The notes below the pieces were generated by a model that was not told the DNA's origin, searched no databases, and saw nothing but the letters and a program-made list of their open reading frames with translations. A DNA stretch of 64,000 bases from Aquibium oceanicum (GTDB lineage Bacteria > Pseudomonadota > Alphaproteobacteria > Rhizobiales > Rhizobiaceae), in NCBI RefSeq assembly GCF_001889605.1, contig NZ_CP018171.1:1696501-1760500 (forward strand), given 5' to 3'. The number at the start of each line of letters is the position of its first letter. Positions within the stretch are counted from its first letter, which is position 1. Below are positions 31,385-39,138 of this stretch, one piece after another. The translations under genes and the position numbers were made by a program.

Positions 31385-32552
31385 GCTGCGTCTCCGATCT
31401 GTACCACGTTCTTGGGCGCTCGGCGGTCCGCAGCTTTTGCCGTGATCGCCTCTGCCGCGCCGGACTGGAAGTCGGGGTGGTGGTGGCCGTAATTGTCGAT
31501 GAGCGTCTGCACCGTCATGCCGAGGAAGCCGGAGGCCGACCACGGGTCGGTGCCGGCCTGCATGAGCCAGGTCGCGGCGGTGTGGCGGAAGATGTGCGGC
31601 GTGACCTCGGGCCCCAACCCAGCCGCGATGCGGGCCGAGCGGAAGCTTTTCTTCACCGACTGCACCGGGCGGCCGTTCCACTCCACCACGAAGTCCCTCG
31701 CGATCGGTTCGCCGTCGATTTGGCAGTCGCGCCAGCGGCGCATGTGGGCGACGAGGCGGGCGGGCAGGCGCACCGGCGGCTGGCGCTTCTTCGTGCGGCG
31801 GGCGCCATGGGCGCGGCGGTAGAAAACGCCGCGCTCCAGGTCGACGTGGCCGCGCCCTTCCGTCGGGCGCAGCGCGGCGCCGCAGATCGCGGCCGAGCGC
31901 GTGCCGGTGTAGAGCGCCACCAGCATGAAGCGGGCGAGGTGGCGGCCGGTCCAGCGCCGCGTCTCGCTGCCCTTCCAGTGCTGCGCATGCGCCAGGCGGC
32001 CCACAGGAGCCGCGCCGCCTCGCCGCGCGTCAGCCAGCGGTCGCGCGCCTCGGGCTTTCGCGGCAGCACGATCGCCGGCGCCGAGGTCGCGTAGCCTTCG
32101 CGGTGATAGTGGTTGACGGCGGCGCGCAGATCCTCGAGCGCGCGGCGCGCGGCCGGCTGCGAGGGCTGGGCGGCGGCGAAGTCGCGGCAGAGTTTGCCGT
32201 TCACCTCGCCCATCCGCCGCTCGCCGAAGAAGGTCAGCACCCTGACCATGCGGGCGGCCGTCTCCTTCGGCTTGGCGTGGCCGGGCACGACGTCGGCCAG
32301 GTAGACGTTGACGACGTCGGCGATCAGGATCCCGTCGGGGTCGCGTCCGCGCTGGCGCGCCGGCCGGTACTTTTCGCCGATGAATTCGGCGAGCCGCTTC
32401 TCAGCGCGTTCGCGGTCGCCAGTGCCGCCGCAAGCGCCGATGAAGGTCGATCCGTCGCGGATGAACCATCCGGCCGCGTTGCGCAGGCTCCCGTCGGCCT
32501 TGCGGGATTCGTCGCGCCAGACGAGGCGTGCCCCTTTCGACGTCCGCGGCAT
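31381..32552 (-). pseudogene. Tyrosine integrase, split by a one-base frameshift
   Basis: Residues 1 to about 188 are read from ATG 32552 and contain the SAM-like core-binding domain (about 68-165). The catalytic domain continues in another frame and ends at 31381. It has 'ALYTGTRSA' (first Arg), 'HIFRHTAATWL' (His-x-x-Arg, His) and 'NYGHHHP' (Tyr). The shift lies near 31983-31995 at the GCGCATGCGC palindrome; one extra base restores about 390 residues. It is either a base-call error or a real inactivation that would lock the prophage. It lies 0.8 kb from the att site. Confidence 0.85.
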
Positions 32553-32749
32553 TTTTCCCTCATCTCCTCGATCGCGGCGAGCGTGACATATTCCTTGCCC
32601 GCCACCAGTTCCGTCACCAGCCGCCCCGCGTCGCGCTCCTTGCGCAGGCCCTTGGCGCCCATGGAGCCGTCAGGAAAGGCGATCCTGGCGGCGATGTCCA
32701 GCCGCAGCGGCGTGGCCTGCGTGTAGGAACCGGGCGGGGGGAGGGTCAT
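32324..32749 (-). CDS. Excisionase-like protein overlapping the integrase start
   Basis: A 141-residue frame whose first 70 residues ('ARIAFPDGSMGAKGLRKERDAGRLVTE..AGKEYVTLAAIEEMRE') look like a small winged-helix excisionase. Similar genes precede integrase in rhizobial prophages. The last about 75 residues are read across the start of the integrase gene in a different frame and are low-complexity. The 229-base out-of-frame overlap with integrase is unusual but the N-terminal part is coherent. Its ATG overlaps the DUF4326 stop (ATGA). Confidence 0.55.
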   Translation of the reverse strand: MTLPPPGSYTQATPLRLDIAARIAFPDGSMGAKGLRKERDAGRLVTELVAGKEYVTLAAIEEMREKCRGRRKGHASSGATNPARPTGACATRPDGSSATDRPSSALAAALATANALRSGSPNSSAKSTGRRASADATPTGS

Positions 32750-33165
32750 GGGGCCGCCTCGCAGACCGGCGGCTTCCAGCCGGGGTTGGCCAGTTCGAGC
32801 AGGACGTCAGCGTGGCAGGGCGCGCCGGGCTTGCACCAGCAGGCGAGGTTCTTGCCGCGCAGCTCGGCGAGGCTTTCGGAGACGAAGTCGCCGTGCATGC
32901 CGGCCAGCGCGGCCTCCAGCCTTTGGCGGAACAGCGCCACGGCGATCGCCGCGCCCTCGCGGTCGGCGTCGGCCTTCGTCACCGCGTCGAAAGGCGGGCG
33001 GCCTGCAATGCCCGCGTGATACCAGACCGGGAGCGCCACATGCGGATTGCCCCACTTGCTGCGCCGCGCGACATGTACGGCGGGCAGGCCGTTCACGGCG
33101 CGGCTGTGATCCTGCAGGCTGAAGCCGGCCTTGCGGGAGAGGCGGAGGCGGACGGGGGTGGTCAC
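32746..33165 (-). CDS. DUF4326 family protein
   Basis: A 139-residue protein with the DUF4326 pattern: 'HVARRSKWGNPH' at about 31-42, a helical middle, and 'LRGKNLACWCKPGAPCHADVLLEL' near 103-127 with three cysteines and a histidine. The function is unknown; the family is common in phages. GTG 33165 is used as start because GGAGG lies 5 bases upstream. Both ends overlap neighbouring genes by 4 bases. Confidence 0.75.
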   Translation of the reverse strand: MTTPVRLRLSRKAGFSLQDHSRAVNGLPAVHVARRSKWGNPHVALPVWYHAGIAGRPPFDAVTKADADREGAAIAVALFRQRLEAALAGMHGDFVSESLAELRGKNLACWCKPGAPCHADVLLELANPGWKPPVCEAAP

Positions 33166-33338
33166 GGGTTCCTCCGCCTGGCCGGCCTGACGCCGGTCGA
33201 GACCGCCCAAAGCGCCGCGAGGGTTATCGCCGCGATCAGGAGCCAGAACACGATACCGAGCACGCGGTCGTGACGCGTCGGGCCGTAGAGGAGCACGAGC
33301 CAGAACGCCGCGAGGTAGAGGGCGAGGGCGGCGATCAT
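33162..33338 (-). CDS. Small two-helix membrane protein
   Basis: A 58-residue frame with ATG 33338 and TGA 33162. It has two hydrophobic helices (about 2-17 and 27-47) and a basic tail (RPARRRNP). It overlaps the HTH gene upstream (ATGA) and the GTG of the DUF4326 gene downstream (GTGA), which supports it as a real member of the operon. No family is recognised; a phage membrane protein is likely. Confidence 0.6.
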   Translation of the reverse strand: MIAALALYLAAFWLVLLYGPTRHDRVLGIVFWLLIAAITLAALWAVSTGVRPARRRNP

Positions 33339-33586
33339 GCGCGCACCTGCACCACGGGTTCATGAAGCGCGTTGTCCGTCAGGCCGTAGCCTAGCGCGTT
33401 GAAGCAGGCTTCGAGGTTTGGCACCGACGGGTTGGTACGGCCGCGCCAGTCCTTGATCGTGTCCGCCGCGACGCCGGAGCGTTCGGCGACGGTGCCGAGC
33501 GCGATGCGCTGGTCGTTCATCAGCGCGAAGAGCCGGCGCACCAGCGGGTGTGCGCGCGGCGGGATGGAATAGGGGCGGAAGGCCAT
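33335..33586 (-). CDS. Small HTH (XRE-like) phage protein
   Basis: An 83-residue protein. 'LGTVAERSGVAADTIKDWRGRTNPSVPNLEACFNALGY' (about 30-67) is a lambda-repressor-type helix-turn-helix with the recognition helix near 42-50. It lies in the leftward operon, 4 bases after the 100-residue gene upstream and overlapping the next gene. It probably regulates early genes or recombination. Confidence 0.65.
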   Translation of the reverse strand: MAFRPYSIPPRAHPLVRRLFALMNDQRIALGTVAERSGVAADTIKDWRGRTNPSVPNLEACFNALGYGLTDNALHEPVVQVRA

Positions 33587-33590
33587 GGGC

Positions 33591-33893
33591 CTACTCCGCC
33601 ATCTCGATGCGGGCCTTCTCGGTCAGCGCCGCGATGAGGGATTTCTTGGCCGCGATGTGCGCTTCGATGATCGGCTTGGCGAGGGCCCAGGGGACGTCGA
33701 AGAGCGTGTGTGAGGCATGGCCGCTTGGCACGCCGAGCTGGAGCCCGCCCTGCGGGCGGCCAAAGGCGTCGCGGACGTCCGGCGTCTCGTGTTTCTTGTG
33801 GGCTTCCTCGATCTTGAGGAGAAGATCCTCGGCTCTCTCGATCTCGCGCCAGGCGAGAGCGATGTCGGTGGCGGTGGTCTTGCTGATGGGCAT
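33591..33893 (-). CDS. Conserved phage protein, helical
   Basis: A 100-residue, mostly helical protein with a charged N-terminal helix ('DIALAWREIERAEDLLLKIEEA') and a C-terminal helix rich in Ala/Lys. No family name is known to me. The start is ATG 33893. The genes either side run the same way, separated upstream by a palindromic repeat. Confidence 0.6.
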   Translation of the reverse strand: MPISKTTATDIALAWREIERAEDLLLKIEEAHKKHETPDVRDAFGRPQGGLQLGVPSGHASHTLFDVPWALAKPIIEAHIAAKKSLIAALTEKARIEMAE

Positions 33894-33940
33894 GGATGGT
33901 CTCCGGGATAGATCGGGGGCTTCAAAGGGGATGACTTGGC

Positions 33941-34004
33941 GCGATCTCGCGAGGCACCCCCCTCTGTCGGCTTCGCCGACATCTCCCCCTCAAGGGGGGA
34001 GATT
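33941..34004. repeat. G+C-rich palindromic repeat
   Basis: The same family as at 7308-7482, with a GTCGGCTTCGCCGAC hairpin and CTCCCCCT/AGGGGGGAG arms. It lies between two leftward prophage genes. Confidence 0.7.
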
Positions 34005-34017
34005 GCGGGCGGCGCGA

Positions 34018-34353
34018 TCAGGCCATGCCGAGCGCGGCCTTGTAGAGGTCGAGGATGGCTTCGGCTTCCTGCCGCTCGGCCTGGTCGAGCTTCCGCAGCC
34101 GGACGATCGCGCGCATGGCCCTGGTGTCGAAGCCTGTGCCCTTGGCCTCGGCGTAGACATCCTTGATGTCATCGGCGATCGTCCGCTTTTCTTCCTCGAG
34201 CCGTTCGATCCGCTCGACGAATGCCCGCAACTGACCGGCGGCAACCGTCTGGGCCTTGTCCTCGCCGCGCTCCTGCGGGGTGAACGCCTCGACCTGCCGC
34301 TCGTCGGCCGGCGCCTGACGTCGCCCCGGGAAAGCTGTCACTGTCGATTCCAT
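34018..34353 (-). CDS. GapR-like (DUF2312) nucleoid protein of the prophage
   Basis: A 111-residue protein. Residues 38-111 closely follow DUF2312/GapR: '[20 protein letters not shown]', '[16 protein letters not shown]' and '[16 protein letters not shown]'. In Caulobacter, GapR binds overtwisted AT-rich DNA and helps replication and chromosome segregation. The N-terminal 37 residues are extra. ATG 34353 has GGAAG upstream. It sits 13 bases after ssb, consistent with work on phage DNA. Confidence 0.8.
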   Translation of the reverse strand: MESTVTAFPGRRQAPADERQVEAFTPQERGEDKAQTVAAGQLRAFVERIERLEEEKRTIADDIKDVYAEAKGTGFDTRAMRAIVRLRKLDQAERQEAEAILDLYKAALGMA

Positions 34354-34366
34354 CGATGCTTCCTTT

Positions 34367-34861
34367 CTAGAACGGGATCTCGTCGTCGAGTTCGCGGGAG
34401 CGCTCGGCGGGGGACATCGTGCGGGTGCCGGCATCGGCGGCGGGGCGGCGGTCGGTGGCGCCGGATTGATAGCCGTAGTCATCCGGGCCGGAGGCGCCCT
34501 GGCGGGAGCCGCTGCCTTGGGGCAGCAGGATCAGTTCGCCGTTGAAGGCCTTGAGCACGACCTCGGTCGACCAGCGCTTCTGGCCGGCCTGGTCTTCCCA
34601 CTGGCGCGTGGCGAGCATGCCCTCGACGAAGACGATGTTGCCCTTCTTCAGGTATTTTTCGGCGACGTCGCAAAGCGCCTTGTTGAAGATCACCACCGTG
34701 TGCCACTCGGTGCGTTCGCGCTTCTCGCCGCTCGCCTTGTCGCGCCACACCTCCGACGTCGCCAGGCGCATGTTGATGATCGGATCGCCCGACGCCATGC
34801 GCCGCACCTCGGGATCGGCGCCGAGCCGGCCGATCAGCTGGACCTTGTTGAGGGAGCTCAT
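34367..34861 (-). CDS. ssb: Single-stranded DNA-binding protein
   Basis: A 164-residue SSB. The OB fold is '[18 protein letters not shown]' to '[17 protein letters not shown]' (about 4-112), followed by a Gly/Ser/Arg-rich linker and the acidic tip DDEIPF that binds partner proteins. Length and tip are as in bacterial SSB. ATG 34861 overlaps the upstream HD-gene stop by 4 bases. It would coat phage DNA during replication. Confidence 0.93.
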   Translation of the reverse strand: MSSLNKVQLIGRLGADPEVRRMASGDPIINMRLATSEVWRDKASGEKRERTEWHTVVIFNKALCDVAEKYLKKGNIVFVEGMLATRQWEDQAGQKRWSTEVVLKAFNGELILLPQGSGSRQGASGPDDYGYQSGATDRRPAADAGTRTMSPAERSRELDDEIPF

Positions 34862-35631
34862 CGCGTGACGATCCCCAGATATCGGTCCAGACGTTCGGCG
34901 AAGGCTTCCTCGGCCTTCATGGCGCCCCAGCCGCGGATGGCGCCGGTGAGTTTTGGGGGTGGCAGGCTGGTCTGGACCAGCGGGATCGGACCGGCGGTTG
35001 GATAGAGCGCCCGTCCCTCGGCCGCGCACATGCGTTCGTCCATCTGCGCGACCTGGCGGCGATAGGCCGGCATGCGCGCAAGCGCCGGCAGGCCGGCGGC
35101 CTGGAGGATGACGGCGTCGATCGCGGCCTTGGCCCGATCGATGCCCTCCTTCACCGCGCCCTTCACGGCCGCCGGATCGGCGCCGCGCTCGGCCAGGCAG
35201 GCCTCGGCCATCCAGGCGATCATCAGCGCCGCCGGGCGCGAGACGTCGCCGAGCAGGTATTCGTGCCCGTCGTGCAGCAGGAAGTAGCCGGCCAGCACGC
35301 CGTCGCCGGTCTCGGAAAACAGCGCGTCGGCGCCCATGACGGAATGCTGCGCCACCGAGACCGCCGCGTCGTGATGACGCCCGCAGAAGCGGGCGATCTT
35401 CGACAGGCTCGACGCCATGTGGGCGAAGTCGATCTGGTCGGCCCGCAGCGCCGCCAGGTTGATGACCGACCCGTCATGCATGATGTTGGGGATACGCATT
35501 TCCTGGCTCACGGGGCGCACCGGCGGCTTTGCCGCCTGCCCCTCCGCCGGGGCGGGCTGGCCGCCCGGCGTCCGGTCGGACTTGCGGCCTGCGGCCGTGC
35601 GCGCGCTCGCGGTCTTCTTCACGTCAGCCAC
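34858..35631 (-). CDS. HD-domain phosphohydrolase-like protein
   Basis: A 257-residue protein. After a disordered, basic 40-residue start, 'ARFCGRHHDAAVSVAQHSVMGADAL' (about 82-106) and 'LLHDGHEYLLGDVSRP' (118-133) supply the His..HD metal ligands of YfbR-like HD nucleotidases. Related phage proteins dephosphorylate nucleotides. It lies between the 174-residue gene and ssb, overlapping both. Confidence 0.72.
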   Translation of the reverse strand: MADVKKTASARTAAGRKSDRTPGGQPAPAEGQAAKPPVRPVSQEMRIPNIMHDGSVINLAALRADQIDFAHMASSLSKIARFCGRHHDAAVSVAQHSVMGADALFSETGDGVLAGYFLLHDGHEYLLGDVSRPAALMIAWMAEACLAERGADPAAVKGAVKEGIDRAKAAIDAVILQAAGLPALARMPAYRRQVAQMDERMCAAEGRALYPTAGPIPLVQTSLPPPKLTGAIRGWGAMKAEEAFAERLDRYLGIVTR

Positions 35632-36148
35632 TCCTCGCCGTCCTGATCAGCATGGTTTCCGACTCGCTGATGACGTGGCGGATGATGGCCGGGCCGGCCG
35701 GGGTGTGATGCTGGAACCAGGCCGTCAGCAGCGACAGGCACCGGTCGCGCTGGGCGGCGTGGGGGTCGATCGCGTGGGCGGCGACGGCGGTGCAATAGCC
35801 GCGCCAGCCGACCAGCATCGCCTGCGTCAGCGGCGCACCGCGCGGCAGCGGCGGCTGCATGGGGATCGCGGCGCGCGCCTTGTCGGCCATCTCCGACATC
35901 AGGTCGCCGCCCGGCTCCACCTGGCGCTCGGCCAGCGCCTGCGCATGAGCCCTGGCATCGGCGGCGAACCGGTCGATCTCGGCGGCGGAAAACCCCGCGC
36001 CGGTCAGCTCCCGAAAGGTCGTCGCGCCCTCGCGCATGCGCTCGGCCATCTCCAGCGCGCGCGGATGCATCGCCTCGGGGTCGATCGTGGCCGGCGCGTC
36101 GGGCCACAGGGGGCGGGTCTGGGGCGTGGGGCGGGCGTGGGCGTTCAT
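35624..36148 (-). CDS. Conserved phage protein of unknown function
   Basis: A 174-residue, largely helical protein. 'ATTFRELTGAGFSAAEIDRFAADARAHA' could be a small HTH-like bundle; the rest is unassigned. ATG 36148 is the first supported start of the leftward operon. Its 3' end overlaps the HD gene by 8 bases. Confidence 0.6.
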   Translation of the reverse strand: MNAHARPTPQTRPLWPDAPATIDPEAMHPRALEMAERMREGATTFRELTGAGFSAAEIDRFAADARAHAQALAERQVEPGGDLMSEMADKARAAIPMQPPLPRGAPLTQAMLVGWRGYCTAVAAHAIDPHAAQRDRCLSLLTAWFQHHTPAGPAIIRHVISESETMLIRTARSG

Positions 36149-36309
36149 GGCAGGATCCTCGCGATAAGACCGGGGAAAAGGAGGAGCAGGATCGCAACCC
36201 AGACGATGGCGAAGGCGGCGGCGTCGCTGGCCAGGTCGGCGCGGCGGGCGCGGCGCTTGCGCGTGCCCTCGAACGTGCCAAGCTGGCGCTTTCGGGGAAG
36301 GGTTGCGGC

Positions 36310-36618
36310 ATGCGGAAATGGATCGTGGCGGCGCTGGCCGTCGGCTTCACCGGCGGCGGGGCGCAGGCCGACGAGGTCGCGCGGCAGCTGGGCTACGTGC
36401 TGGCGTCCGAGGCGCCGTGCGGGATGGTCTTCGACCAGGCGGCCATCGAGCGGTACATCGAGGACAACGTCGACGCCGCCGACATGGGCTTCGCGCGGCG
36501 GCTCACCACGTCCAGCACCGCGATGACCCTCTACCTCGAGGATTACACCGCCTCGCAGAAGACCGCGCATTGCGCGCAGATGCGGCGCGTGGCCAAGACC
36601 TACGGTTTTATCGACTGA
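36310..36618 (+). CDS. Small secreted protein with two cysteines
   Basis: A 102-residue protein with a signal peptide (about 1-20, cut after AQA) and a mature part with two cysteines ('EAPCGMVFDQAAIERYIEDN' and 'KTAHCAQMRRVAKTYGFID') that could form a disulfide. Similar small exported proteins occur in rhizobia, role unknown. GGAAGGG precedes ATG 36310. It lies on the strand opposite its neighbours, inside the presumed leader of the leftward operon, so it may be an independently expressed accessory gene. Confidence 0.65.
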   Translation: MRKWIVAALAVGFTGGGAQADEVARQLGYVLASEAPCGMVFDQAAIERYIEDNVDAADMGFARRLTTSSTAMTLYLEDYTASQKTAHCAQMRRVAKTYGFID

Positions 36619-36664
36619 TCCGGATATCATGAGAATCCCTGGCTTGCGGAGAGCAGAGCCAGAT

Positions 36665-36681
36665 TGAAAGCATAACTTTCA
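36665..36681. promoter_or_regulatory. Repressor operator-like palindrome OL-a
   Basis: TGAAAG-CATAA-CTTTCA, identical half-sites to those between the repressor and cro-like genes. It lies about 515 bases upstream of the first leftward gene (ATG 36148). Confidence 0.65.
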
Positions 36682-36694
36682 TTTTGGAGCAAGC

Positions 36695-36711
36695 GGAAAG
36701 TTATGCTTTCA
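36695..36711. promoter_or_regulatory. Repressor operator-like palindrome OL-b
   Basis: GGAAAG-TTATG-CTTTCA, one mismatch to the consensus. Its centre is 30 bases from OL-a, about three helical turns. A leftward early promoter overlapping these two sites is likely; a TATGCT-like -10 lies in OL-a on the minus strand. Confidence 0.6.
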
Positions 36712-36727
36712 TGGTGTAAGCGCGAAC

Positions 36728-37516
36728 CTACATGAGTGTCGTGCCTAGGAGCTCGCGGGAAACGATGTTCAGCAGACGGATCTCCTGCGGATGGCGTCGC
36801 TCATCCGCATCCATCACCCGAGCGGCGGCCAAAATGAGGTGTTTCAACCGGCCCGGTTCGAACCCTGTAGCGTCGGCAACCGCCCCTGCGATCGATCTCG
36901 GCGTGGGTCTGAGCCTGGACAGGTACTGTCGAAGCTTCCCTATTTCGGCATCGTGAAGCAACGAGCCTTCACGTTCTGCCACTTTGGCTAGATATGCTAC
37001 CATCACCTCGATTTCCGATGCCGCCATCTGGCCGTCACATCGAGACATTGCCGTCAGTAGTACGGCTTCCGTTCTGATTTTTCCGATGAGAGCATTCCAA
37101 CGTGCTGATTCGGCCGGCTCGCGCTTCCGAGCAAGAGGAAGCGCCATTCCGAAACTCTCCGCGATGAACGAAGGTACGTCGTCATGAACGACGCCGTCGA
37201 AGTCGATGCAGCATTTGATCCTGTCAATCCGGAACGTCCGCATGGCGTTTCGCTCATGGCATTTCGCATAGAGCGAGGGTATTCCCGCGCTGCCGCCTTC
37301 CTGCAGATGCCAGACGGTGATGCGGCGTGTTGAAGTCCGCCCGGCGCTGTCGACGTATTCAATCATGAACGACTGGCCTTCAGCATAGCCGAGAGAAGCT
37401 CCGCCCTCATCGTCAGGATCGTCTGCATCCGGGATAGAAACCGGTCGAGCCGGTTGCCAAACTGGCCTCTGTTCAACCCAGATCGCCAAGGTTTCAGCCG
37501 CGTTAGATGAAGCCAT
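36728..37516 (-). CDS. WYL-like / TerB-like two-domain protein
   Basis: A 262-residue protein. Residues about 48-105 ('MIEYVDSAGRTSTRRITVWHL...YAKCHERNAMRTFRIDRI') follow the WYL ligand-sensing domain pattern. Residues about 145-262 resemble a TerB-type helical bundle ('LLTAMSRCDGQMAASEIEVMV', then 'VMDADERRHPQEIRLLNIVS'). There is no HTH. It lies 15 bases after the repressor with a GGAGGAAGG site, so it is probably made in the lysogen with the repressor. WYL proteins often sense nucleic acid or nucleotides in phage-defence regulation; the role here is open. Confidence 0.6.
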   Translation of the reverse strand: MASSNAAETLAIWVEQRPVWQPARPVSIPDADDPDDEGGASLGYAEGQSFMIEYVDSAGRTSTRRITVWHLQEGGSAGIPSLYAKCHERNAMRTFRIDRIKCCIDFDGVVHDDVPSFIAESFGMALPLARKREPAESARWNALIGKIRTEAVLLTAMSRCDGQMAASEIEVMVAYLAKVAEREGSLLHDAEIGKLRQYLSRLRPTPRSIAGAVADATGFEPGRLKHLILAAARVMDADERRHPQEIRLLNIVSRELLGTTLM

Positions 37517-37531
37517 TCCCTTCCTCCCCGG

Positions 37532-38302
37532 TCAGTTGGTCAATCGCCCCAGGTATCTGCCAATGATCGCGATCTCACCCATGGTGAGTTCCCGTGACTG
37601 ATGATTTTTGTTGTCGGATGAAACGAGAACTCGCACTGGGTCTTCACCAGGTCGAGACGTCACCTCAAGTCGTTTGACTATGACCCCGCCGAACTCATCT
37701 GCGAGTGCGTAAACGCCTGGGGGAGAGGGAACGCGGTGCCGGGTGTCGATGAAGATCGGATCACCATCGTTGATCGTCGGCATCATACTATCGCCTTGGC
37801 ATTGCAGAACAGCAACGTGGCGAGATCGCACGTTCCAGCGAGCAAGGAGCCATGAGGGCAAGCGCCAGTGATCGCGGATTACTTCCGTGGAGAAAGTGGC
37901 GCCATTGATCATGGTTTCCGCCAAGGTCGTGAGCCCGCCGCCCCCGAGACCAGCGGTCACGTCCACTTCCGGGATGGCATCATCCGGTATCCCTCGCGGC
38001 CTGCCTCCAATGTCAAGAGGCATAGTCGCTTGGTGTTGATGAGCATCGTCGGGAATTGCCGCATCCCACGCTGGAGGTACAGGCTTCTCTCCGCGCCCTG
38101 TCGCAAGCCACTCGAACGGGAAATCAAACTCCTCCGAGATGCGTTCTATGTTTTCGCGCTTAATTCCTTCGCCTCGCTCCCAATTTCCGACGGCGCCACG
38201 AGTGACACTTTCAAGCCGCGCGGCGAAGGCCTGCTGCGAGAGGCCTAGGACCACCGTGCGGAGGTATTTGATCCGCTTACCTATGCGCATGTTTGTATCC
38301 AT
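37532..38302 (-). CDS. Prophage repressor, HTH plus S24 peptidase domain
   Basis: A CI/LexA-type repressor of 256 residues from MDTNMRIG. The HTH is at about 5-60 ('LSQQAFAARLESVTRGAVGNWERG'). A probable Ala-Gly cleavage site lies in 'VTAGLGGG', and the S24 domain has nucleophile Ser in 'QGDSMMPTI' and Lys in 'VIVKRLEV'. RecA-stimulated self-cleavage would induce the prophage. Starts at 38290 and 38338 are also possible. It is divergent from the cro-like gene across two palindromic operators. Confidence 0.88.
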   Translation of the reverse strand: MDTNMRIGKRIKYLRTVVLGLSQQAFAARLESVTRGAVGNWERGEGIKRENIERISEEFDFPFEWLATGRGEKPVPPAWDAAIPDDAHQHQATMPLDIGGRPRGIPDDAIPEVDVTAGLGGGGLTTLAETMINGATFSTEVIRDHWRLPSWLLARWNVRSRHVAVLQCQGDSMMPTINDGDPIFIDTRHRVPSPPGVYALADEFGGVIVKRLEVTSRPGEDPVRVLVSSDNKNHQSRELTMGEIAIIGRYLGRLTN

Positions 38303-38320
38303 CGGGGCTACTATGCCTTG

Positions 38321-38337
38321 TGAAAGGCTGCCTTTCA
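38321..38337. promoter_or_regulatory. Repressor operator-like palindrome OR-a
   Basis: TGAAAG-GCTGC-CTTTCA, a perfect 6+6 palindrome, 18 bases upstream of the repressor start at 38302. Confidence 0.7.
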
Positions 38338-38361
38338 TCGAAAGAGATGCTTGCAACAGAT

Positions 38362-38378
38362 TGAAAGTTGTGCTTTCA
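38362..38378. promoter_or_regulatory. Repressor operator-like palindrome OR-b
   Basis: TGAAAG-TTGTG-CTTTCA, 7 bases before the cro-like ATG. Its centre is 41 bases (about four turns) from OR-a. The two sites probably control the divergent repressor and cro-like promoters. Confidence 0.7.
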
Positions 38379-38385
38379 ATCCCGC

Positions 38386-38883
38386 ATGTTCGAAGCCTGT
38401 GAAGAAGCAAAGACTAGGATTGGTGGCCCCGTAGCGCTGGCAAAGGCGCTCGGCGGGATCAGCTCCCAAGCAGTGTCACAATGGCAGCGCGTGCCGGTCG
38501 AGCGCGTTCTCGATGTGGAGCGGCTGACAGGAATCTCTCGGCACCTACTCCGCCCCGACATCTTCGGCCCGCCACCTTCGCCCGTCCCCACCCAGGGCGA
38601 ACCCCCGGCCACCGAGGCGCGCGCCCCCGCGCCGGCCGGGGAGGGGAGTTCCCAGACACCTGACGGCTGCGGACGGCAGGTGACCGCGCCGCCGGTCTTC
38701 GAGGGTCGAGCCACGGGTCTCGACCCGTGCTTCGCACCCTCCCGAGGGCCGGCGGACAGTTGTTCCGAGATCGACCCCCACTCCGTCTCGGCTTCGCCGA
38801 GCCACCCCCGTCCGGGGGGTGAGGATGCGCTGCGGGGCGTGCCGGCGATCGCTCCCGACATCCTTCCCGAGGCAGCCGAATGA
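38386..38883 (+). CDS. Cro/YdaS-like HTH protein with repeat-derived tail
   Basis: A 165-residue frame. Residues 1-60 are a YdaS/Cro-type HTH ('GGPVALAKALGGISSQAVSQWQRV', then 'RHLLRPDIFG'). From about residue 65 the frame runs through G+C-rich palindromic repeat DNA (38777-38828 is recognisable) and reads as Pro/Ala/Ser-rich. It is the first gene of the rightward early operon, with its start directly after operator OR-b. Confidence 0.75.
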   Translation: MFEACEEAKTRIGGPVALAKALGGISSQAVSQWQRVPVERVLDVERLTGISRHLLRPDIFGPPPSPVPTQGEPPATEARAPAPAGEGSSQTPDGCGRQVTAPPVFEGRATGLDPCFAPSRGPADSCSEIDPHSVSASPSHPRPGGEDALRGVPAIAPDILPEAAE

Positions 38884-39086
38884 TGGCGCGGCCTTACGAT
38901 CCGTGGACGGCGCGGCGGGCGCATGACGGGATGACGACCCCGTGGGGTCGGCTGCCCGTGTCTGCGGGCGATGGCCGGCCGTCCGCCGAAGCGCCGCGCG
39001 CGGGAGATCGCGAACCGTCTGCCGCCCGGCATGAAACGGGCGAACCCGGTGCTGCTGTCGTGAACTTTCCATGCGGTCCCCCGTGA
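38883..39086 (+). CDS. Hypothetical small prophage protein
   Basis: A 67-residue frame, starting 'MARPYDPWTARRAHDGMTTPWGRLP'. It overlaps the stop of the cro-like gene (TGATG). The composition is Arg/Pro/Ala-rich with no recognisable domain. Coupling to the upstream gene is the main support. Confidence 0.35.
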   Translation: MARPYDPWTARRAHDGMTTPWGRLPVSAGDGRPSAEAPRAGDREPSAARHETGEPGAAVVNFPCGPP

Positions 39087-39138
39087 TCTGACGTAGCGGC
39101 ACATTCGACCCAAAAGACCCTTCCCGCCACGGGAAACG

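Noticed and set aside
36145-36302. Minus-strand frame ending in a membrane helix (VWVAILLLLFPGLIARILP) that overlaps the start at 36148
   Set aside because: It looks like a small membrane protein, but I find no ATG, GTG or TTG start near it; the open frame would have to extend far into the opposite secreted-protein gene. Left unannotated.
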